Shown here piece after piece: positions 23,955 to 35,428 of a stretch of DNA of 64,000 nucleotides. A model generated the notes under the pieces. The model was not told where the DNA came from. It saw nothing but the letters and a program-made list of their open reading frames with translations, and made no database searches. Origin of the DNA: Bullera alba (Eukaryota > Basidiomycota > Tremellomycetes > Tremellales > Bulleraceae); the NCBI GenBank assembly GCA_001600095.1, contig BCIX01000001.1, positions 5,605,198 to 5,669,197 on the forward strand. The letters run 5' to 3'. The translations under genes and the position numbers were made by a program. The stretch's first letter is position 1; each line of letters starts with the position of its first letter.

Positions 23955-26900
23955 TTACAACATTTGTCCGTGAACACCGACAGATTGGTTGAATGGCATA
24001 AATTGCTGGTGGTCAGACCACATGCCTGGACCGCCGGGAGGGGCGGAAGCTGGGATGGAATCGGGCAGCACTTGATGTTCACCCATGCCTCCTGCGAGCG
24101 GGGCAGTACCTGGGTTTCCGTTCTCTTGGAGGTGACCACCGGCCGAAAGCGGGGTCGTACCATCGGCAGAGCCTGCGACGTTCCAGTTGGGCGCTGGGCC
24201 ACCAGCTGGTCCTCGGAGGTGCAACCATGGCTGGCCGTCGGGACCAGGAGCGTGGTATGCGACGCCATTGTGAGAAGGACCCATGTCACGGTAGCCTCCG
24301 ACTTGACCTGGGTGGGGACCAGCATGGGCGTGTTGGGGGTGCATACCGTATGCTGGGTTGTTGGGCGGGACGAAAGGTCCTTGAGAGCCGTAGACCTCAG
24401 TAAGTGCGTTGATGTGCTGCAACTGAGGTCGTCCCAAGTGTCGCTGGTATCCTTGGCCACCACCTCGGTATCCACCTCGTCCGCCGGGATGTCCACCTGG
24501 CTGAGGTCCTCCCGGTCCAGTGTAGTTGTACTGGGAGAAGGAAGCGTCTTCTCGGGCTAGCTTTGACTGGATTCGCTTGCCGTACGGGGTGTTTCGGATG
24601 GAAGGCAAGATTGGTCGGATGGCTTCGATCAACACCATTCGCTGGCCCATATCGCAGTAGTCCAAGATGGTCTGGATGACATAGTTTCCGTAGCTGTCCC
24701 TTAGGAGCTTTTCAAGACGAGATCGATTGAGGACCTCGGCGACAAGGGCTTTGCGGATCTCTGGGTCGGCGACTCGGATACACTTCTCGATGACATTGGA
24801 GGAGAACTTCTGAACAGACAAGGAGCAGACGTTGCCGATGAAAGTTCTGATGAGTGGTTCGGAGAATCGAGCGTCGTTCAAGTCGAGGATGTACTGGATG
24901 ACGTAGTTGCCGAAGGGGTCTTGGACCAAGTACAACGAGTTGAAGATGATCTCAGTGACCAGCTGAACTCGCTGAGCGGGGCTGGCGTGGTCGATCGATC
25001 GCTGAAGCACGCAGCAGCCGTGTCGGTGGGTTGCGACTTCGATCAGGTTGGCGGCGATCGCGTTGTAGATGAATTGGTTGTCCTCGGGAATCAATTTGTT
25101 CAGACATTTCTGGATGACCTAGAGAGCAAAGCCGTCAGCATTTGTCCATTTTGAGGGATTGACTTGACCCACATGGTTTCCGTTCAGGTCCTTGATCAGG
25201 GCGACAACATTGACACTCAGAGCGTAGATGAGGGTTCGGATTTGTTTCTGTTGACGAGGACTGGCGAGGAAGTCGACCATCTTCTGGACAGCACGGGTAC
25301 CGTGCATGTTCAAGCTGATACCGACGAGCTCGCTAGACACAGACTCGATGATGGCGGATCGCTGTTCCTCGGTTGAGTACTCGAGAAGCTTTTGACAGAG
25401 GTAGTTGCCGAAAGGATCGGTCATGAGCTCGGGGAAGTGGCCATAAGTCTCGTGGAAGATCAGGTCCCGGTGAGCAGAGTCGCCCTCTTCCAACTTCTTT
25501 TGGAGGTATCGACAACCGTGTTGGTCCTTGCACAAGTTGAGGAGTTCTCCCTGCAGATCTTCGATTCGGACACCAGAGAATCGGTTGACTACCAAATTGT
25601 CAGGGTTGGACGCGTAGTGTCATTTGTATCGCTCTACTCACACTCTCTGTCGGTGTCAGCTCGTTTGTTCTTCATGCCCATCGGACCACCGGGGTAGAGC
25701 GCTCCAGAGCCGTAACCGTCCTCGTCAAATCCGTACGGGTCGTACTGTACAGATTGAGGGGTAAAGGCGGCTGCGACGGCAGCGGAGGGAGGCAAAGGTG
25801 CTGACGGGTTGAACATATTGGCGTAGATTGGGTCCGCTCCGTACGGCTAGAATGCACGGTCAGCTTCGTACACTAGCTCTAAATTAGCTGTTTCTCACCT
25901 TAGGGCCATCCGCCTGGAAACCACCACCATTCTTGCCGTAGGCTCTAGCAAGATCTGGGTTGGAGAATCCTCGCTGGGCCTGCGACAGACCCTCTCCCGG
26001 TCCAACGTTGCCGTTGTTTCCGTTCCTCCTGGCATTGCCAATGCCACCGCCCAGACCAAATGGCGTACCTGGCACAGACTTGCTCGGTATAGCAGGCAGA
26101 GAGGCGATGGAGTCAGCCATGCCAGTGGGACTGGTCTTTCGAGAGGCGCCGATAGCGCCATCATCCAACGCCGCCGGCTGGTGGGGAAGTGGGGAAGTGA
26201 CGGGGTTCTGAGGGTATTGGGACCAATCCGAGGTCTTCAAAGACGTCTCAAACGGTCGTTGACCGAAAGCCCGGGGAGGGGTGTGAGATAGAGGAGCTAG
26301 GTCCAATGCAGCAGAGTTTGCTGAAAGACGCTTGCTCTCTTTTGGAATTCCTGGGAACGGGTCGTCGTCGTTGAGGGCGAGGTATTTGACCGAGTCTACC
26401 ATAACTGATCAGCATTACGACCTCTTGTCAAGGGCAATTTCAAGTTTGGACTCACTCTGAGCGCCCTCTGCATCGACATCCTCGTCCTCCCAACCCTTGC
26501 CAGAGCCCTCCATGACGCTCAAGCTGAGCTTCTCCAAGCCGAAACTTCCTCCGTAGCCAGAAGCCCGCCTGCTAGCGGGCATGCTCTTGGCTCCATTGGC
26601 AGCCTCTCTGCCTGAGCCAATTGGTCCAGGCTTGGTCTCTCCCTGAGCGGCTTTGGCGGGGACCTCATTGGCAGCTCGGCCTGGTGGGGTGGTCGGCGCA
26701 GAAGTCGTGTTGCCGTTGGCAGTGTTCGGTGAGGAACCAGCAAGATGAGACTCCTCGGCCAGGTGGTCGGCCTCGAGTTGACGCATTTGCTCTTCGAATC
26801 TTGCTCGTTGAATCACTCGAGCTCGTTCGTTCTGAACTCGTCTAGCTTCGAGTCTCTATTGATATCAGGTCAGCTCCTGCGCTCTATATCGCACGGATGT

Positions 26901-27026
26901 ACGCACGTCGCCAGCGAGATCTAGAGCGTCGTGGCCGTTGGAGGCTTCGTGACCGTTGATCTTGAGCGAGTCCGGGTCGCTTTGAGCGGTGCTGAGGTTG
27001 GATTTGGGCGCAACGGGTGCAGTCAT
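23955..27026 (-). CDS. PUF4: Pumilio/PUF RNA-binding protein, Puf4 type
   Basis: A post-transcriptional regulator that binds UGUA-bearing 3' UTRs. The N-terminal ~450 residues are low-complexity. Eight PUF repeats lie between about 25590 and 24560: CKDQHGCRYLQ, MTDPFGNYLCQ, SLNMHGTRAVQ, IKDLNGNHVIQ (across an intron), ATHRHGCCVLQ, VQDPFGNYVIQ, SVQKFSSNVIE and LRDSYGNYVIQ. The recognition residues (NY/Q, SN/E, NY/Q, CC/Q, NH/Q, TR/Q, NY/Q and CR/Q from repeat 8 to 1) predict UGUAUAUA-like targets by the PUF code. The CKDQHGCR opening and IRNTPYGKRI closing match yeast Puf4. The tail is Gly/Pro/His-rich. The first exon starts at the ATG at 27026 (MTAPVAPKSNLSTAQSDP). About 1.3 kb of non-coding DNA lies upstream. 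Confidence 0.92.
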
Positions 27027-28321
27027 GGTGTTTCAACGAGGGATAGCTGGGAACAGTTCACGAGAATCTACCAAGTGAGGAGCATAGGATCAGCAAATGC
27101 GACTCTGTGATGAGATATCAGAGGCGTGGTGAAGATGCACAGGCAAGAAGTTGGAGGTTGGGATGGGTCTGAAGGGATCGTTTACGGGCAGTGAAATTTC
27201 GAGATGTGACGACAGATATGGGCTTTCGGGAGAGAGCTATGCCCCGAGAGATCGCGCGATTGGGAAATCTGTCTCTCCGAGGAGATGCCAGCTGAAAGGA
27301 GGAACCAGAGGCCAGATAGAGGGTTGTCGTGGAGGTGTGTCGAAACGCAAGGTGGAATGAGGCGGCCCTTTGTTAGCTCTATGTGAGCCGCGTGATGCGG
27401 TTGACAGAGCCGTATGATAGCGACCTGAATGGATGGGGATTGGCGACAATGACAGGGGACGATGGGCAGACTTCTGCACGTAGAGCATGTATGCACCCTC
27501 CCGAACACTGAGACCTTACTCACCAAAAGTGTGATGATCCTACGTGCGTTTCTCCTTTTTTGTTGGTACAACAAAGTCCCCTTTTCGATTCTCCCAGATA
27601 TTCCTTCTTTCTATTACAGCGAGAGCGAGCGAGTGCTGGACTGATGTTTTGGCAAGCGAATAGAGACCCCAAGAAGCGACGATGAGAGTGAATAGACGTT
27701 GCTCGTTGTCGACTCTGACTTTTGCGTCGAAAAATTGGGCCAAATTGTCAGTGCACCTGCAGCCCAGCGAGAGGGGAGCACATGGCCAAACTCCGAAGCG
27801 GGTTTTGATTCCGTCACCCCTTCAAACCACACCGTGGCAACTGGCCAGGTCTGCCGCTACACGCTCAGGGGGACTGTAGCAGTCATGCAGCATGGAGGAA
27901 CAGCTTGATACATACGCATGAGGACCACGGGATTACACACAAACCTGTCTCGCAGTACGCAGGATGAAAAGTAATCATGGGTCGTTGAAGAGGCATTCTT
28001 CTCCTTGCTCCCGATCTTCTCCTCGCTCCCGATATGGCCAAAGATTAGGTCAGCGTAGTCACATGAGTGAATTGCCTGTCCTTGATCAGTGGAAGGCTCA
28101 TCAGTTAACGACGCTCATTCCTCCCCGGCTTGATTGAACGAAACGGCGATGAAGGAGAACGATTGCCATCGCTCAGATACAGAATGTGTCAACTGTGATC
28201 TACATCCTTTCTGCCTGCTCTGATCCCTGCGCCGACCGCCCATAGCAACAAAGCATCTGAAACTTAGTTGTTCTGTAGAAGATGTCAGCTCTAGCACACT
28301 CCATTCCCGGATGCGTAACGA
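27027..28321. promoter_or_regulatory. Long PUF4 upstream region
   Basis: 1295 bases between the PUF4 start and the RPS29 stop, both on the minus strand. No coding pattern was found on either strand. It probably holds a long PUF4 promoter and leader plus the RPS29 3' UTR. Confidence 0.5.
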
Positions 28322-29124
28322 TCAACGAACCTTGACGAAGCCGATGGCAGCGGACTAAGATGCTGAGTCAGCACGAGCAATACGACGCAAGAGACCGCCG
28401 AGGAGATGGGCTCACCTTTTCACGGAAGCACTGTCGGCACATGTCCAGACCCCTGCGATTGAGAGATTAGCGTCTCCCCAACTTTCTATCAATGGTCGGC
28501 AGAGCAAACGAACCATTTCCTGTACATTGGATCAGCTTGCGGTCATGCGATTCTGAAGGGAGTAGAAGCTCACCTGATGAGACCGGCCTTGTGGGCGCAA
28601 ACTCGGCACTGTCGGGAGCCTTTACCGTACGTTCGGGGGCTAGGTTGGGTCAGTCACATTCCAGTTGCACATCGCCTCCCCGTTTCGACAGCTCAAACGT
28701 CCCTCTACAGTCCAGTGTCGTCCTGACTCGAAGGCATATGCTCCCACTGGGCGGACTGGGTGTCGCCCGACTAAGCATGCCATTGGGAAACAGGACTCCC
28801 AAGCGTCCCTGGCCAGACGGCATTCCATGATCCTCCCAATCCAGCTCTCATCCTTCTCGAGATCCCACGGCGCCACTCGACCTCCCAGTGCGGAATGACG
28901 TGTCGGCTCCCAGTAGAATCCTTGACATTCCATCCTCTGAATCCTTCCAGCCCATCCCTGTTCACCCTCATAATCTCTTCCTATTTCTGCCATCCTACTT
29001 TTGTCGAAGCTGAAAAGACGGCATATTCCATCACTCACTGGGAGAACCACACGTTGGAGTGAGCCCTAGACAGACGTCAGCATGCCACCTCCGACACCAA
29101 CACTTCTCCAATGATCACTCACAT
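28322..29124 (-). CDS. RPS29: Cytosolic 40S ribosomal protein uS14 (Rps29)
   Basis: A 56-residue zinc-binding protein of the small ribosomal subunit head, exactly the length of yeast and human Rps29. Six coding exons: 29124-29123, 29065-29039, 28639-28574, 28519-28514, 28452-28416 and 28354-28322, total 171 bases. The product opens [20 protein letters not shown], has the zinc ligands CRVC and CRQC, and ends GFVKVR. The first intron splits the start codon (AT|G), and exon 4 is only 6 bases, supplying the Lys and part of a Trp in RKWGLDMCRQCF where most relatives have Tyr. A GT follows the last Lys codon, so an alternative last splice (to Asn-Asn-stop) is conceivable, but the unspliced end gives the family length. 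It was invisible to plain ORF reading because every exon is tiny. Confidence 0.92.
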
Positions 29125-29818
29125 CTTGTCTAGATCGGTTGATGGTAAAGAGTTGTTAAAACTCTTTAAGACGACTATTCAACGATCCAGTATCAGCACT
29201 TCTTCCTTCCTTCAATCTTCTATCCTGCTCCACAAGCTCTCCGACCGCGTTACTGACCTTGTGGATGTGTTTTGAAGACTTGAAGGATGGAGCGACGTTG
29301 CTTGCAGCCAATTCGACAAAGAGCCAGAGCCAGAGCCAGCGTAGCGTGAGGCCCATGGGAGGTGGAATCAAAATTACCAGCCAAAGAATCGAGATTTCGC
29401 CATCGAAACTCCGAAACGCCGAACCTCTTTCTGCTCGATGTGGCGTTTTCAACTCCTCATGCTTTGATGAGAGTGACTCGCAAGTTGCATGCAATCGTCT
29501 TCTGGCAAGGTCGCCGAGGCAGTGAGGTGGACTGAGAGCCCTCGGCAACCGGCCCAGTCTGTAGTGAGATGCTCATGCATTGCTCTGGTATACCAATTGT
29601 TCTCCTTACGAATGTCAACAGTGTCTACGACTCTACATTTCGCGCTGGGCCGTTCAAGACGAGGCACCAGTCCTCGACTGTGCACCTCGTCGCCCTAGCT
29701 TTCCATTATGCCGTATCGTCCTCCATGCTACGGTCACTCGTACTATAGCGACTTCTTACATTGTGCTTGCTCAGCATCCCGTCCTACGCGGTCCGTTCTC
29801 TCGCTATGATTTCTGCAA
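29125..29818. promoter_or_regulatory. RPS29 promoter and ZRC1-side flank
   Basis: 694 bases. RPS29 reads away from ZRC1's stop, so this is its promoter. A short run of AGAGCC-like repeats lies near 29320-29340. Nothing coding. Confidence 0.5.
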
Positions 29819-31661
29819 TTAATGACTGTGACCAGAGTGACTGTTGTTCTCGTCTGCCTCAGCTACGTCGATCAATTGACCGATGGTTGGGGGGCAGCAA
29901 GTGTCGGTGCCGCATTCCTCGGGTGGGCAGCGAATGAGACAGGCGGTTTCCTGGAAAGTATGTCAGCGAGGCTCGGTCGGTAGATTGACACGGCGGCGAC
30001 AGACTCACCGATTGGTCATCACTGCCCTCGGAGAACTCGGGCTGAATTGTGACCGAGTGGATACCATGCGTGTGCATGCCTTCACGGATACCGCTGGCAA
30101 CTTCCATGTAGTCCCGACCAGGCCTGATCAACACATGGACCGATGCGACCACGGTGGACTCGGACAATTGCCATACGTGAAGCTCGTGGACAGACACGAC
30201 ACCAGGTACCGATCGGATCGAGTTTCTCACCGCGTCGAGAGAAACGTGCGAGGGGACACCCTGCATGAGGATGTACGATGCCGACTTGACCAAAGGCAGT
30301 GCCGAAGAGAAGATGATACAGGTGATGAAGAGCGAGACACCAGGGTCGAAGTATAGCGTCCATCGACCTTCGCAGAACCAGATGACCAGACCAGCAGCGA
30401 TAACACCGACGTTGCCGAGACTACGAATTGTGTCAACATGATACACAGCAGCTCGGTGCTCGTCAGACTCACGCGTCACCAAGCACGTGCAGGAACACAC
30501 CCCGCATGTTCATAGATCCGTGGTCGTGACCACCGTGGCTGTGTCCGTGGCCGCCACCACCGCCGCTAGAATGGTCGTGATCATCATGTCCTTTGCCATT
30601 CTCGTGAGAGTGATCGTGGTCGTGGGAGCCGTGACCCTGCTCAGCATGATCTGCATCCTTTGCGTGCGTGCGTTTGCCATTCGCACCTCTGGACGGCACA
30701 GGAGTGAGTTCAGGCGAATCAGCGACGGCAGTGCTTGCGGATGGCGAAGAGCTGCCGTCACCGTGGGGAGCACCATCGGTGCCAGAGAGAGCTGCAATGA
30801 CATTGCCGTTGCTTTGCCTGTTGAATCGTCCTTTGTTTCGTCTCGATTGGCTCGACGCTCGGTGGTGTGTTGGAGGGGACATCGCACCCATAAAACCAGT
30901 CGACTCTTCGTTCCTGCCGTAGCCAAACTCCTGAGCAGTCTCAATCACCTGCGCTCGTGTCTGCGCCGGGTGCTGGTATAACGATGACATCGAGCCTGCC
31001 CGCTCTCGTCGGGCCTGCTTGTTGCCGTCCAACGCTTCAGTGGCCCCATCGGCTGGCAATGCGATCTCGCCGTGCGAGTGACCGTGTGAGTGGCCATGCT
31101 CTACATCCATATCAGTCATAGTCCAGAGACACGAACAGCGACTCCACTCACCATGGAAAAGGAACAAACCGACAATGTTACTAAGGAGACCAAGTGATCC
31201 GATGATAACGATGAGCTTCGGGTTACTGATCGTGGGTGGATCGATGATACGGCCAAGGGCTTCCAGTGCAATAGTCGCGCAGAGGGCAACAAGGAAGACA
31301 CCATTGATCAATGCTCCGAGGATCTCCGCTCTCTGCCATCCGTACGAGTTGGCGTTAGAAGACGGCGATGTGGCAAGTTTGATCGTGTACAAAGCGACGA
31401 CGAGAGACAGAACATCGCTGTTGCACCGGATCAGCTATCGCGTACCAAGTCTACTGTGGAGACAGGCAGGCTCACTTCAGCATATGGAACGAGTCGGCCA
31501 CAAGAGCCAGTGAACCGGAAACATAACCGGTGATAAGCTCCTGCAAATGATTGCTTTGTCAGTATGACGCATCGGCTTTGTGGGAACCGTCTTACGAGGA
31601 AGAAAAAGGCAATGTCGATGACCAAGAGGATCTTGATCCTCGACTGTCTTGAGAGTCCCAT
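29819..31661 (-). CDS. ZRC1: Vacuolar zinc transporter, CDF family
   Basis: A cation diffusion facilitator moving zinc (and perhaps cobalt) into the vacuole by proton exchange. The ATG at 31661 opens MGLSRQSRIKILLVIDIAFF. Membrane segments follow with the metal-site motif ADSFHMLNDVLSLVVALY (HxxxD, across an intron), then NSYGWQRAEILGALINGVFL. A long cytosolic loop is packed with His/Asp/Gly (HGHSHGHSHGE, then GHDDHDHSSGGGGGHGHSHG), and a second HxxxD site occurs at GVFLHVLGDALGNVGV. The CDF C-terminal domain contains VHELHVWQLSESTVVASVHV. The tail is Cys-rich (CPPEECGTDTCCPP) and ends HSGHSH at a TAA (29819). The last splice joins DDQS to ETACLIRC. It is divergent from PRMT5. Confidence 0.92.
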
Positions 31662-32171
31662 CTTCTGCAAAGATGTCAAGGTGGTCCTAGCTTGGATCTA
31701 TCGAAACGTCTGGGTCCGTATCCGGTGGCGGCAAAATACGGCTGGTCGGTGTTGTGATCTTGACTGTAGACAACTGCAAGTGCAGCGCTCGGCGGGCGAA
31801 GGATTGCGAAGGGTTTTGGCGAATGAAGCGCACCGACTATGCTACAGGCTCTCGGCGGGACTCTGAGTGATTCAAATTGGCTAGCAGAGCAAAGCACAGG
31901 TCGTTATAGGTTGTCAAACTTGGAACTCGGAAGGACGTTGGCGCCATCCAAAACTCGGTCAAACCCGCCTCGCACGCCTGTATCGGCATGGTTTGTTTGA
32001 AGACGCCTAATCCCACAATCATGCCTTCGCGTAGGCCTGTGGTCGCGTGTCCGCTTGGACGTGACGTGACTTTCTTGACTTTTCGTCGGCTTCGTATCCT
32101 CCGAGCTAATATCCCATCCATCTCAAGGACTCAAAGCGGACTTGGTACACTATAGCAAGGTGCAAAGCATC
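31662..32171. promoter_or_regulatory. Divergent promoter, ZRC1/PRMT5
   Basis: 510 bases between two starts. No gene or repeat seen. Confidence 0.55.
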
Positions 32172-35115
32172 ATGGCCCGCCGTCATCCCATCGCTCTGGC
32201 TCTGCCACACCCACTGCCCCCTCTGCCGACAGAGCCCGTACCCTCGCCATCACCACTGCAACGGCAGATCAACACTACCCTCTCCTCGACCGACTATGAC
32301 GCCGTGTGCGTGCCGCTGACAAACGAGCTATGGCAAGATAGATGGGAGCGGCTATGTCTCCGTTTCGACGAGGAGGGTGATGCCGAGGAAGTAGCCGCTG
32401 CGAGGGAGAAGTCGGATCGAGACGCAGATCAATGGCGGAAAGAAGGGGGTTTCAAGCGGGAAGAACTGGTTGTCAGTCGATTGGAAGAGACACCTGCGCT
32501 CGTTGCTGTCGCTTCGGACTGGCTCGAAATGGACAGTCCAGACGAGGGTATTCGATTCGACTCCGAGCTGGTGAGCAACTATCGTCTCGTCGGCTTGTGG
32601 ATGCTTTCCGCTGACCCTTCGTGTAGGCCTTACGGGCGGAACTCGCTCACGCACTCTATCTCGCTGTTCCCATCTTGATCATTCCGCCCCCACTACTGGT
32701 CAACCGAGCGCAACTCCCATCATACGCTCGAGCCATCGCCGATCTATTACAACTCGGAGGTCCTACCGCTTTCACCCAGATCTCCATTCGAATACCTATC
32801 TCTGATCCAACGGAGCTCATCCACCAAGGACCCGGACCCAATCCTACCGCCGAACCCAGTCCTGCGACCAATAACAAGCATAAGCGGATGTCGAGTATAT
32901 CGACCAGACCGACTTCGGTGCATCAAGGGTCGAGTGCCAACCAACTACCGGTGACCCCAGCGACGCAACGGTCGACCAGTGGAGCAAGCAGCATGATGAG
33001 CGCTCGGTCCACGCACGCCTCTTTCTCTAGTAGCGATCCCTCTTCTACTTGGGAAATGTGGGATTGCATCAGGCAGCTGTGTGGATACCACCCGAGGTTG
33101 TCAGTCAGTGAGTAATTAGCTGTTTCCTTGTCAGTATATTGAGCTAACGCGCCGCAGCTCTTGACCTTAAGAATCCACTTCCACCTTCGGTCGGTGCCCT
33201 GGCTCGGTGGACAGCGGAACCGGTCAAGAATATCTGGCTACCAGCCTCGTCCTTCATCGCCAACGCGAAAGGATATCCAGTCCTGAGCAAAGCGTCCCAG
33301 GCTTTTCTGCGAGGCATGGCCAAGGTGAGCGATCTCAAAAGAGCTGCAGGTCTTCAAATCAGCTAACTGACTTCCGCAGCAAAACCCAACCTGCATTCTT
33401 TCCGGCACCGTGCCCCCGCGGCATCCAGCGGGTGGGGCCAACGCCTATGTTCAATATGTCAGACACGTCATCTCCACACCTGGTCCGGCGACTGCCAATT
33501 CGGCTTCTGCATCTGCCAATGCCAGATTACCGGAGAGCGGTCCTAGCGAGTTCACGGCCGGATATGCGGATTATCTCCAAAAGCCACTCCAGCCCCTGAT
33601 GGACGACCTTGGCAGTGCGACATACGATATCTTCGAGCGCGATCCAGTTAAGTATCAGCAATACGAAGAGGTGAGCGATATCAGTCAAGCTGTGCTAGAA
33701 CGAGTGGAAAGCTGAACTGACTCACATAGGCTATCATCTTGGCTTTGTCGGATCTCCCTGAAGATGAGACGCAGTGAGTTTGCGATCGCCCAATGCCTTG
33801 AATATCTCATTTGCTAACGATTGCAGAGTCGTGACAGTTGTGGGAGCAGGGAGAGGGCCGTTGGTAGCCTGTGCCTTGCGTGCTGCCCAGAGAGCCAACC
33901 GGCGGATACGCGTATACGCGGTTGACAAGAATGTCAGCGCTTTCACAACGTACGTGGTTCAAGTACAGTCGGGGTGAATACAATCTGACCCTACTTGGTC
34001 CAGGCTGCAAGAACGCAAAGCGACGGAATGGCACGATGCTGTCGAAATCTTGCAAGGTGACATGAGGACTATACCCGTTCCGGAGCAAGCGGACATTCTG
34101 GTGTCCGAGCTCCTCGGTAGCTTTGGCGACAACGAGCTCAGTCCCGAGTGCCTCGACGGGGCTATGCGGTTCATGAAGCGTGAGTCAATTTGCGTTACCT
34201 CCCAGAGTCGCGACTAACGACTCCGTTCTTTCAGCCCAAGGAATTTCGATTCCGATGTCATACACCGCTCACCTCACACCTGTGTCTTCGTCCAAACTCC
34301 ACGGAGAGGTCCTCGCAAACAAGTCCCTGGGAGCGGCTGAGACGCCTTACGTGGTCATGATGCAGGCTGTCAATGTTCTTGCGGGTGAAGGTGGTGGTGT
34401 GAGCGGTCGATGCGGAGAGCGGATTCAGCAATGTTGGGTGTTCCATCATCCGCGAGCGGATCTATTACTGGACGCCACCGGTGAGCCACTCTGACCAGTC
34501 GCGTGAGGATCCACACTGACGACTCTTGGTGCAGGCGTCCCAATGACAAATTCGCACAACACTCGATCAGCAGCTCTTACCTTCCACATCCCACACGCCG
34601 CATCGTGCCATGGTTTAGCCGGATACTTTGAAGCTCACCTATACGGCAATATCGGTATCTCCATCCACCCAGACAAAGCGCATAACGTCTCTCCGGACAT
34701 GTTCTCCTGGTTCCCCCTGTTCTTCCCATTCAAGCAACCGCTCTACCTGCCCAGCGGGTCGGAAATGGATGTCAACATCTGGCGACTATGGGACGGAGCC
34801 AAGAACCGCATCTGGTACGAATGGGCGGCCGAGGCATATCTACCCGTATCTTCCGCGCCGGCACTACCCTCAGCTGCAAGCAATGGTGGGCTGAACACAC
34901 CTCAGTCTATGGGTAGGGCATCGCTACAAACGCCCAAATCGGCAGGAGGGACGAGTATAGCCAGTCCGATGATGGACGCGCCCTACTCGCCCGGCTTCCC
35001 CAACGGCGCCCAAGGGTCCTCGATCATGGGCGCTTTGGGCGAGATTGGCAGAGTGAAGATTGGTCAGACTAGTCTTCACAACCCTGGAGGCATACATTCA
35101 TGGGTTGGGTTATGA
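32172..35115 (+). CDS. PRMT5: Type II protein arginine methyltransferase PRMT5 (Skb1/Hsl7)
   Basis: It symmetrically dimethylates arginine on Sm proteins and histones. The ATG at 32172 gives [16 protein letters not shown]; the N-terminal TIM-barrel-like region includes [17 protein letters not shown]. The catalytic core reads [19 protein letters not shown] (with the Phe that is specific to PRMT5), [20 protein letters not shown] (SAM site), and the double-E loop [19 protein letters not shown]. The beta-barrel contains [12 protein letters not shown] and [19 protein letters not shown] and the last residues are [12 protein letters not shown], matching the family C-terminus. A 70-residue Ser/Gly/Pro-rich insert sits just before that ending. 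About eight introns. The start is the first ATG in the open frame. Confidence 0.93.
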
Positions 35116-35428
35116 TTTATCTGTTCATCACTGGCCTCTATCTACACTGAAGAGAATCTTGGAAATGCTGCACCGCGCAGTGAGCTGGTTGTACTGTATC
35201 ATATGCATGCTATCGACCATAGTCCGCCTCCCAATAGCGATCCACTACCAGCTCTCTTGGGAGGTCCCCTGTCTCCGACTTGATTGCATGAGTACTTGGG
35301 ACGCTGCGCTGCACAAGGTCGATGATTAGATCAGTAAAACAGTAACCTATGAGTGTCCCAGAAACAATTCTCACGTGAGTGTCCATCCAACGCGGCCACT
35401 TGCGTGCCACTTGCTACGCGTGTACTGC
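35116..35428. other. Convergent 3' region after PRMT5
   Basis: 313 bases between the PRMT5 stop and the stop of the large disordered protein. Nothing else seen. Confidence 0.5.

Noticed and set aside
28264..28324. Alternative last splice of RPS29 ending Asn-Asn
   Set aside because: The unspliced end VKVR gives exactly 56 residues, the family length; the spliced form is also possible but less natural.
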